From assembly GCA_961205875.1 (NCBI GenBank), contig OY540812.1, positions 13,578,001 to 13,642,000 of the forward strand: a stretch of DNA of 64,000 bases. The letters run 5' to 3'. The DNA is from Sialis fuliginosa. Its lineage: Eukaryota > Arthropoda > Insecta > Megaloptera > Sialidae. The position numbers were made by a program, and so were the translations under genes. Positions 39,301 through 46,700 of this stretch are shown piece by piece (position 1 is the stretch's first letter; each line of letters opens with the position of its first letter). The notes beneath the pieces are model-generated. The model searched no databases, was not told the DNA's origin, and was given only the letters and a program-made list of their open reading frames with translations.

Positions 39301-40526
39301 GTATTGTCCGACTTGACAACAAGTTACCTATTTTTGCACGTTTCGGTATAATTGATAAACGTACCGGAGGTGTTGCCCCAGGAGAAACTCCCCAAGAAGG
39401 TGTTGGTATCGATTACCCTGTAGAAAGTTCCACATCTCATCCTGATTACAGACGTCCTCAACATTACCATGATATTGCACTTCTCAGACTTACAATGGAT
39501 GTAACGTATAGTGTAAGCGTAAATCCAGCTTGTTTGTTCACTTCTCCGGATTCACCTGCATCAAACCTTGTTGCTACTGGTTGGGGACAAACAACCAACA
39601 GAAGTAAGTTTATTTTATATATGTACAATTATATTTTATAAAAATAATAACACCAATGGATAGTAATTATTACTGCTTTTTTTCATATCAATTACATATT
39701 TATTATAATTATATACGGTCATTAGTCTGAGTTATGGCTCTTCAACTTTATGTGCAATTTTAATTAACACTAATTCCTGAAGTTATGACAGTTGCCTTGG
39801 AGTTATTCCGCTTCCAACATATAAAATATTATTGCATCTATTAGTAAAAGTTTTAGAGTTAGGGCATGTGTTTCGAACTGAAAAGGAAATAACTTTGGGG
39901 TATTATTGTGTGTTCTAAGGTGTCTACAATAAATATAAGAACTTCTATGAGTCGTACGAAATAAAATATATAACTTTTTTTTTAATTCGCATTGTTTGAA
40001 ATTTTGTGCATAAGACTAAATAGGTATTATTGATATTTTTATATTGTACTGTTTTTAGTTTGAATAAAATATGACCATACTGTACACATTGTTAACAACA
40101 TTTAAATAAATATAAATAAATTAGAATAAACAAAAAAAAATATATTTTTTAAGTTTTCTAATGTTAAATAATAATAGTTAATGTAATTTTTTTTTTATAG
40201 TTGGTGAAGCGAGCGATATTTTACAAAAAGTATCACTAGATATGGTAGGCTTACCATCGTGTAATGAGTCATACACTCGTCAGAATATGAGCCGACGTTT
40301 AGCAAGTGGGATATCTCCAGGAATGGTATGTGCAACTGGCGGTCGTGACCGTGATGCATGCCAGGGAGATAGTGGTGGTCCGCTCCAAGTACAAATATCA
40401 GAATCTCCAACGTGGCAGATAGTCGGTATTACATCTTTTGGAGTTGGATGTGGAGGTGCCTTACCTGGGGTTTATACTCGAGTTTCTTACTATCTTGACT
40501 GGATTGAACCGATAGTGTGGACATAG
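24303..40526 (+). CDS. CLIP-domain serine protease 3 (snake/persephone-like), complete, 5 exons
   Basis: Exons: 24303-24384, 29315-29599, 31057-31148, 39210-39603 and 40201-40526, giving 392 residues with the same phases as genes 1 and 2. It has a signal peptide, a CLIP domain with six Cys ending VCCP, a linker about nine residues longer than in its paralogs, and activation site FNILGG with Asn before the bond. The S1 domain has TAAHC, DIALL, GDSGGP and the trypsin-type Asp. It is clearly older than the gene 1/2 split. Introns 1 (4.9 kb) and 3 (8.1 kb) are swollen by repeats, and intron 3 contains a separate small gene. All catalytic residues are present. Asn before the cleavage point is unusual, since even CLIP-C enzymes more often show Leu, His, Arg or Lys there. 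Confidence 0.92.
24625..24751. mobile_element. Possible small MITE with GCACACYGAGACGAGAC ends
   Basis: GCACACCGAGACGAGAC faces GTCTCGTCTCGTGTGC across about 95 bp in intron 1 of protease gene 3. Similar GAGACGAGAC strings occur near 58200-58250 and 62500-62570 without clear partners. Confidence 0.45.
25617..25848 (+). mobile_element. Helitron-like non-autonomous element
   Basis: It starts TCTCTATATATAAAAATG and ends CTAGT. A short hairpin (CCCGG..CCGGG, 25810-25826) lies about 18 bases before the 3' end. These are hallmarks of Helitron-type elements (5' TC, 3' hairpin and CTAG-like terminus, no inverted ends). At 232 bp it has no coding capacity. It sits in intron 1 of protease gene 3. Confidence 0.6.
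26340..26565. repeat. Possible transposon fragment with GGGCCCCCGA..CGCGCCA end
   Basis: The string GGGCCCCCGATTTTCGTAAC followed by GCGCCA near 26535-26562 closely resembles GGGGCCCCCGACTTTCATAA followed by CACGCCACTG near 58652-58683. An AAGGCCCCGAGACAAAA string near 26359 may be the opposite end. Confidence 0.35.
27033..29074. mobile_element. Composite foldback: two direct and two inverted copies of a 0.5-kb unit
   Basis: A unit beginning ATTGATTCTTATAGATTTTG occurs in + orientation at about 27097 and 27611 (514 bp apart). It occurs in - orientation at about 28050-28315 and 28540-29012. The outer ends pair: CCAGTCAAGGAAGC on the left against GCTTCCTTTACTGG on the right (to 29074), with an additional internal right end at 28364. 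Several short frames in it read through in one copy or another, but the copies disagree and there is no recognisable protein. It lies wholly in intron 1 of protease gene 3. Confidence 0.75.
31149..34610 (+). other. First part of intron 3 of protease gene 3, nothing further identified
   Basis: AT-rich intronic DNA. A string near 32573-32610 (TTAACGTTTCGACC..CATCAGAAATTTCTGA) looks like part of a dispersed repeat, and a GC-richer patch at 32930-33090 has no readable frame. Confidence 0.45.
34619..34935. mobile_element. PIF/Harbinger-like MITE, copy 1
   Basis: The ends CACAGCTACAC and GTGTAGCTGTG are perfect inverse complements and are flanked on both sides by TAA (34616-34618 and 34936-34938). 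The 3-bp TAA/TTA duplication is the PIF/Harbinger signature. The arms extend almost to the centre (GGAGCCAAAAAAG, AAACTGGTAAGCA strings). 317 bp, non-coding, in intron 3 of protease gene 3. Confidence 0.8.
34936..36390. other. Intron 3 of protease gene 3, minor repeat debris
   Basis: CAGTGGCGGTC at about 35110 and ACCCCCCTCCTAC at about 35150 look like eroded transposon ends. No paired boundaries or genes were found. Confidence 0.4.
36394..36907. mobile_element. Foldback element in intron 3 of protease gene 3
   Basis: The left end, AAGAGTCGATCCAGACTATC-ATGCCGGTCTCG, pairs with CGAGACCGGCATGATAGTCT-GGATCGACCCTT on the right. A second inner palindrome centred near 36715 (GTTAGCTGCGTCAAAACG facing CGTTTCGACGCAGCTAAC) is flanked by ACTTTACAGAAACGGTCT and its complement. 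514 bp, GC-richer than its surroundings, no protein frame. Confidence 0.8.
37515..37697. mobile_element. Small stem-loop element with tandem 31-bp units
   Basis: ACTTGACAAAATCTCCCCCC near the left faces GGGGGCACTTTTGTC and a terminal GCGCTTTTGTCAAACTT on the right. Inside the right half a unit of about 31 bp (TTTTGTCTGAGTGTTTTAGT-GTGGGGGCGC) is repeated a little more than twice. Probably a MITE whose right end has been tandemly copied. Confidence 0.5.
38085..38166 (+). promoter_or_regulatory. Core promoter of the nested secreted-protein gene
   Basis: TATA box CTATATAAGA at 38093-38102, about 65-70 bases before the start codon. A TCAGT initiator-like string lies near 38154. This gives the nested gene its own promoter inside the host intron. 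Confidence 0.55.
38167..39027 (+). CDS. Small Trp/Lys-rich secreted protein, two exons, nested in intron 3 of protease gene 3
   Basis: Exons 38167-38231 and 38823-39027 with GT..AG junctions give 89 residues. A strong Leu-rich signal peptide ([19 protein letters not shown]) ends near residue 19. The mature part of about 70 residues is basic and Trp-rich, with spaced motifs [23 protein letters not shown] and ITEWVPNP. Repeated W-K-x-x-W patterns are found in small extracellular or cuticle-associated insect proteins of unknown role. I recognise the style but not a specific family. It has its own TATA box upstream and AATAAA at 39088-39093. It lies on the same strand as the host gene, so premature polyadenylation within the host intron must be avoided. 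Its intron carries two transposon remnants. Confidence 0.85.
38355..38595. mobile_element. Probable hAT-like MITE in the intron of the nested gene
   Basis: Inverted ends CAGGGATGCCGTTA and TAACGGCAGTACTG, 241 bp apart. Flanking 8-mers ACCACTAA and TCTACTAA agree at 6 of 8 positions, suggesting an eroded 8-bp duplication. Non-coding. Confidence 0.5.
39088..39093 (+). terminator. Polyadenylation signal of the nested gene
   Basis: AATAAA 61 bases after the stop codon, followed by a GT-containing region. Confidence 0.65.
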
Positions 40527-40980
40527 AGTTAGATGAGCATAACATTTTAATGTTGAATTTTTGTGATAAAAATGCATATAATGAAAATTATGAAATTATA
40601 ACTAGTCACATCTACCCAGTTATAATTATTGATTTATACATTAAACTTTTAGTACAATAGTCTTAGCTATTAATAATTTATAATGCATTTTTATGACAGA
40701 ATTGTATATATTATACGGGTATTATTTGTATATATTTTCTTATACTTTTTCTCAAATATATTGTACATAGTCTGTATGTATGTGTACTGAAATATTATGT
40801 GTATATATGATATGCAGTGCTTGAAATGGATTAAATCATACAATAATATTATTCCACCTTATTAAAATTTGTTACCTATATGTAATAATATAGTAAAAGC
40901 AGTTTTTTTTTTTAAAAACAAGAAGGTGCTGGAACTCACTTCTTGTCAAGTTTTTTACTAAAGAAAATTATATTCAAATA
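40527..40980 (+). terminator. 3' UTR of protease gene 3
   Basis: No canonical AATAAA close to the stop; the nearest variant is ATTAAA at 40640-40645. The true end is uncertain. Confidence 0.35.
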
Positions 40981-40984
40981 TTAT

Positions 40985-41741
40985 TTAAATTAAAAGACCC
41001 CACAGTTTTTGATAGGGAAATGGCTTTCAGTCAATCTCTTTGAAACCAACTGGAAAATATTCTCTAAATCATCCCGATTAAAAGTCTCAATGGTCGCAAC
41101 CGCCTAAGTTCCCGAGGTCTCGCGCAAAAAGATGTTTTGTACCTAATACTGCAATAAAAAATCGATATAGTACAGGATTTCCCAAGTTCAATATTTAATT
41201 TATTATAACAAATGGAAGAAAACTTTAAATACAAAAGTTGTCAGGCTAGACAAGCAGCATATTTTTAAAATAGTTACATTTATATAAGGTGTCCCATAAG
41301 TGTGTTACAAATCAAAGTTATATTTTTATGACAACTAATTTTCTATTGTTTTTATTTTACAATTTAATAATTTTAATACTATCGCTAGTAGCTGGCGCTG
41401 ACGGCACTACACATACCTTAACATGTTTTATAAAAACTTTATTATAATCCATAAAACAATTTGCTAGAACTTGCAAACTTTAACAACATAAAAATCTAAA
41501 AATTAAATAAACAAAACGATACATACAAATTAATTTCTTTGTTCAAAATGTCCTGTACTTTATCGATTTTTTTATTGCATTATTAGGTACAAAACAGCTC
41601 TTTGCGCGAGACCTCGGGAACTTAGGTTGTTGAGACCATTGAGACTTTTAATCGGAATGATTTAGAGAATATTTTCCAGTTGGTTTCAAAGAGATTGACT
41701 GAAAGCCATTTCCCTATCAAAAACTGCGGGGTCCTTTAAAT
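40985..41741. mobile_element. Foldback element just downstream of protease gene 3
   Basis: Arms of about 190 bp pair nearly perfectly. The left starts AAAAGACCCCACAGTTTTTG and runs to AAAAATCGATA. The right runs from TATCGATTTTTTTATTGC to CAAAAACTGCGGGGTCCTTT. The loop of about 370 bp includes GGTGTCCCATAAGTGTG, a string common at insect transposon ends. No coding capacity. Confidence 0.8.
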
Positions 41742-42270
41742 CAGCTTTTCTTATGCCACGAAAAAAATTTGCTGGAACGCTGTTCCACCACGTTACATGA
41801 CAAAAAAAAGGCCTGAGTATAAATATTTCATATTATCCTAATAAATGTTCCATTACATAGTATTTTCTATTTCAAGTCCTGTGTGAATGTAATTATACTA
41901 TATAGTTTGTTTTAAAATAATATTATAAATGAGAGTTATATTCTTAACCTGCATCAGTGCTCTAAATCAGTTGTAATAAAAATGTACATCATTCTTTATG
42001 ATAAAATATTTTAATTTGAGTACTGATATGAACATTACAAAAAAATGGCAAATGGTGGCTTAACTTCATATAAAGTTTAGATTAAACATGTTTTGTTGCA
42101 CGTACTGAAGAAAAGTGTAAATTTTTGATTATTACATTATGTTATCTATCTCTGATTGAAGCATATCAGTAGGTATAGTAAAATTAAGTTTTTTTAACAT
42201 GCTTTCTTTAATTATCTTGCGACTATACTGTATGTATTAGAGCATAAATGAATAAAACTGTTTAATGTTA
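41742..42270. other. Intergenic DNA, nothing identified
   Basis: Only repeat-like debris (GCTGGAACGCTGTTCCACCA near 41770) was seen. Confidence 0.45.
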
Positions 42271-42279
42271 GGTCACTAA

Positions 42280-42545
42280 TTAAGCCTTTTTATTGTATAT
42301 AAGCTGCTCAAAAGCAAAGTGGATCAAGTCCATAAAACACACTTTCGATATAACTAGAATTAAAGTTAATTTGTAAGCGTACCATTTCCATATTGCACTA
42401 CGTAGCTGTAGACCATAGCGCAATCTATTGTCGAACCGATAAATAAGGAATGTCTCATTATAATCAATAGTAAACTCAGTTTTAAAAGTTTGAACTTGAT
42501 CCGCATTAGTTCTGAACGTCTTATATATCATATAACAGAGAAGTA
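42280..42545 (-). CDS. Possible terminal coding exon of an unidentified membrane protein
   Basis: The - frame ending at the TAA at 42280 is open back to about 42545. Unlike the surrounding AT-rich frames it has balanced residue use (TNADQVQTFKTEFTIDYNE, FDNRLRYGLQLRSAIWKWY), then a hydrophobic stretch and a short basic tail. The arrangement (beta-type stretch, W-x-x-Y motif, one membrane helix, short cytosolic end) is loosely like the C-terminus of TMEM231, a ciliary transition-zone protein. I could not find upstream exons. A plausible acceptor would be one of the AGs near 42520-42575. It may be a last exon, a gene relic or chance. Confidence 0.28.
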
Positions 42546-43796
42546 AATTTTTGTTCAGTTAAATCTACAAAAACCATGCGTTTAAGAGAATAATTCTGAA
42601 CTAACTGAAGTTATCATACATTGATAGTTTTTATTTCTTGCCATATGTGCCAAACTCGGATCCATATTAGTTTAAGTATTTATTTTTTGATAAGTCATTG
42701 TACTTAAAATATCATATTGTACTTTTATACTGTTATTTTAGTGTGATTTTACTATTATATGTATTTTCAATATTGAAATTTATTACTTACCTACCTTAAC
42801 ATGTTGTGTGCGGTGAACACGGCTCCCATGTCCATACAAACATTGTAGCCACGCGGTGAACACGATACCTATGTTCAGTAAGTTAGTAGGATATAATATA
42901 CCCAATATTCTTTAATAAATCGATTTTTATTTTCATTTTTAAGTTATTTTGTGGTATATTTTTTTAGCTTTTTTACTTCTTTAAAATTTGTCAACCACAC
43001 ATGAATGTCCTCAATAATTTGTTTGCATTGAATGTGTTAGTTTTACAATTATAATATTTTCAGATTATTAATATTACTGCCTGCCTCATGAATGAGTGTG
43101 TTGTAAGTTAAGTGAAGCCCAGAAATTTTTATAAATATACTTTAACTACCCATAGAGCACGTAATATTGCTGAAATGTTCCTAATAGAAGAAATTCGATA
43201 GTATGTATACTAGCTGGTTATTATTATAAAATAGTCAAAGCAGCTGGGTAATATGTAGCCAGAAGTGTTATGAATATTAACCAACGATGTGTACATAGTA
43301 AATGGAGATATGTATATTTAAATGGTTATGAAAAAAGCTGCCAAATAAAAAAGGAAATTAAGTTTTATAATTATATTTATTTTTAACAAAATATCTATTT
43401 TTACAATATAGGTATATAAAGTATTTAAAAATTACTGACATGTTTCTACATTTTCAAGTTTTTGCTGATAATTAATATTATCTAATTGTTCACCACATAT
43501 CAAATTTTATAATATGTTCAGAGATATAAATTTGTTTTATATTTTCTTGCAATGCAAATTTTAGCTAAACTATTCACATTTATGTTTTTAAAAGTTAAGA
43601 CTTGTAAACGTCACGTGATTAATTAATAAAAAAGATTCTAAATTCCGCTGCCTTAAATTTTCTTTCTGTTCTAAACAAATTTGTATTCATTTATTAACAC
43701 ATGGTGTTAAATAGTCAAACGAAATAGCAATTTCCAACAACCAAAACCAGCCGTTGTGAGAAACGTTTGTTTTGGAATCGCGCATCTACTGTAAGG
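42546..43796. other. Intergenic DNA upstream of the giant ORF's 3' end
   Basis: A short imperfect tandem motif GCGGTGAACACG occurs twice near 42810-42865. AATAAA in complement at 43690-43695 could serve as poly(A) signal for the ORF at 43797-48095. No genes recognised. Confidence 0.5.
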
Positions 43797-46700
43797 TCAT
43801 CTATATTTTCTTCTTTTGTTTTTATCTATCCCACTAATATTCTGTTGTTGAGGTAATGTATCATCTAAAAAAGTAGCAGGGGCTTTTCTAACTTTTTCAT
43901 ATACTATATCAAGTATCTTATTCGACGGGTTATTTTTGATAAGATTGTTTAAGTAGTTTGTTTTGTTTCCTGCTTTATCAAAACAAAGATCATGCAATTT
44001 TTTAAAAGTAGGATAAATATTAATTCCTACTCCATGTAATACCTTAGATAAATTTTTTTGAGTAAAAAGCTCGTCCTCGGCTAAGAAGTGATTTAAATAA
44101 TTATCTTTATTAAAACACAATTTATGAAAATTTATTAAAATAGAAGTGGCATTAGTCCCTGCCATGGATAACACACGAGCTAAATCACTCAGCCTAAAAC
44201 CAGCTTTATAGAAATCATCTAAAAGTTTTGTTCTTTTTTCTTTGTCGTTAAAACAAACGTCATAAAAATCTTTTAAAACAGAACAAATATTATCTCTTGC
44301 TCCATGAAATATATTAGATAAGTTTTTCGGCGTAAAACCTTCTCTAAAAAAATTATTTAAATACATTTTTTTCTCTCCCGTAAAACATAAATTATGAAAT
44401 TTTTCTATTTTATCCGCTGCTCCACTTAGTATACTGCATAAGTAACATGGTCTAAAACCAGCCTTATAGAAATCATCTAAAAGTTTTGTTATCTTTCCCT
44501 TATCATTAAAACAAACACTATGCAATCCTTTTAAAATAGAAGAAGCACGAACCCCTGCTTTACATAACATACAGGATAAGTTACTTGGTCTAAAGCCAGC
44601 CTTATAGAAGTCATCTAAAATTTTTGTTCTCTTTCCCTTGTCATCAAAACAAACATTATGCAATTTTTCAAAAGCATTTTTAAATTTAGCCCCTGCTCCA
44701 CCTAATATACTGGATAAGTTATACAAAGTAAAACTTTTTTCTTCTTCTCTTTTCTTAATGAAATGTTCTAAATGATGTTTTTTATTTCCTTGCTCATCAA
44801 ACCACAGATCATATAAGTCTTTAAAAGCTTTTGCAGCATCATTTCCTGTTCGACCTAATATACTGGATATATTATCTAGATTTATTCCTTCTTTTTCTAA
44901 GATTTTTAAATATTGTGTTTTATTTCCTTGTTCATCAAACCACAGATCATATAAGTCTTTAAAAGCTTTTGCAGCATTAGCTCTCGCTCCATGTAAAATA
45001 CTTGATACAATAGTTAGACTTATTCCTTCTTCTTCTAGAGTTTTTAAATATTGTGTTTTATTCCCTTGCTCATCAAACCATAGATCATATAAGTCTTTAA
45101 AGGCTTTTGCAGCATTAGCTCCTGTTCCATGCAAAATACTGGAAACATTAGCTAGATTTATTTTTTCTTTTTTTAAAGTTTTTAAATATTGTGTTTTATT
45201 TCCTCTCGCATCAAACCAAAGGTCATATAAGTCTCTAAAGGCTTTTGCAGCATTACCTCCTGCTCCACCTAAAATACTGGACATGTTAGCTAGACCTATT
45301 CCTTCATTTTCTAGACTTTTTAAATATTGAGTTCTACTTCCTTCTGCAGTAAACCACAGATCATATAAGTCTTTAAAAGCTTTTGCAGCATTAGTTCCGG
45401 CTCCACCTAATATACTGGATATATTAACTAGATTTATTCCTTCTTTTTCTAGAGTCTTTAAATATTGTGTTTTATTCCCTTTTGTATTAAACCACAGATT
45501 ATATAAATCTAGAAAAGCTTTTACAGCATTAGCTCTTGCCCGATGTAATATACTAGACATACTAGCCAGATTTATTCCTTCTTTTTCTAGAGTCTTTAAA
45601 TATTGTGTTTTATTTCCGTCTGCATTAAACCAAAGGTCATATAAGGCTTTAAAGGTTTTTGCAGCATTAGTTCCCACTCCATGCAAAATACTGGATATAT
45701 TAGCTAAATTTATTCCTTCTTCTTCTAGGGTCTTTAAATATTGTGTTTTATTTCCGTCTGCAGTAAACCAAAGATCATATAAGGCTTTGAAGGATTTTGT
45801 AACATTAACTCCTGTTCCACTTAAAATACTGGACATATTAGGTAGACTTATTCCTTCTTTTTCTAGAATTTTTAAAAATTGTTTTTTATTTCCTTTTTCG
45901 TCAAACCAAAGATCATACAAGTCTTTAAAAGCTTTTGCAGCATTAGCTCTTGCTCCATGTAAAATACTTGATACATTAGCTAGACTTATTCCTTCTTTTT
46001 CTAGAGTTTTCAAATGTTGTGTTTTATTTCCATCTGCATCAAACCACAGATCATATAAGTCTTTAAAAGCTTTTACAGCATTAGTTCCTGCGCCATGCAA
46101 AATACTGGACGTACTAGTTAGGCTTACTCCATTTTTTTTCAGGACTTCTACATATTTTTTTCCTTCTCCTTTAATTAAAAAATCTAAAAACTGATCAAAT
46201 GCAAATGTTCCCTCTCTACCAACCACACTTCCAGCAAATTTAATTTCTTCATCAATGTTTTTGTTTTGGATTTTCTGGTAACTAGATCTATTATTTTTTA
46301 TATCTTCCAAAAGCTTTCCCATTATTCCTTTTGTAATAGAGCCAAATTCACGAGATTCTGACCAACGTAACGCTATTTCATGTAATTTTTCGTAATTATA
46401 TGGAACATTAGACTTATCTATCTCATTTTGAATAACACTATTCAAATTTTCCCTATTAGGTTGGTTGACTGCAAGTATTAACTTATCTAAAAAATTATTT
46501 TTTATTTCTTTTTCGTTTTCACCAGAAAGTCTCCCTTCTTCTTTTTCTTTCTGCAAAGGAGGAGGAAGCTTTAATAGACTCAAAAGTTTCTCTCTTGTTG
46601 TTTCTTCCTGTGCGAATTGATAAAGGTTGTTCTCATTTATACACGAACAATTTCTTAGAATTTTGTACTTTTTCTTTTGAAAATCGATGCTATTAAATTT

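Noticed and set aside
45787-46194. A 135-codon + strand open frame inside the giant ORF
   Set aside because: It is the antisense shadow of the 138-bp repeats. Periodic codon content keeps the opposite frame open, and it has no start context or independent support.
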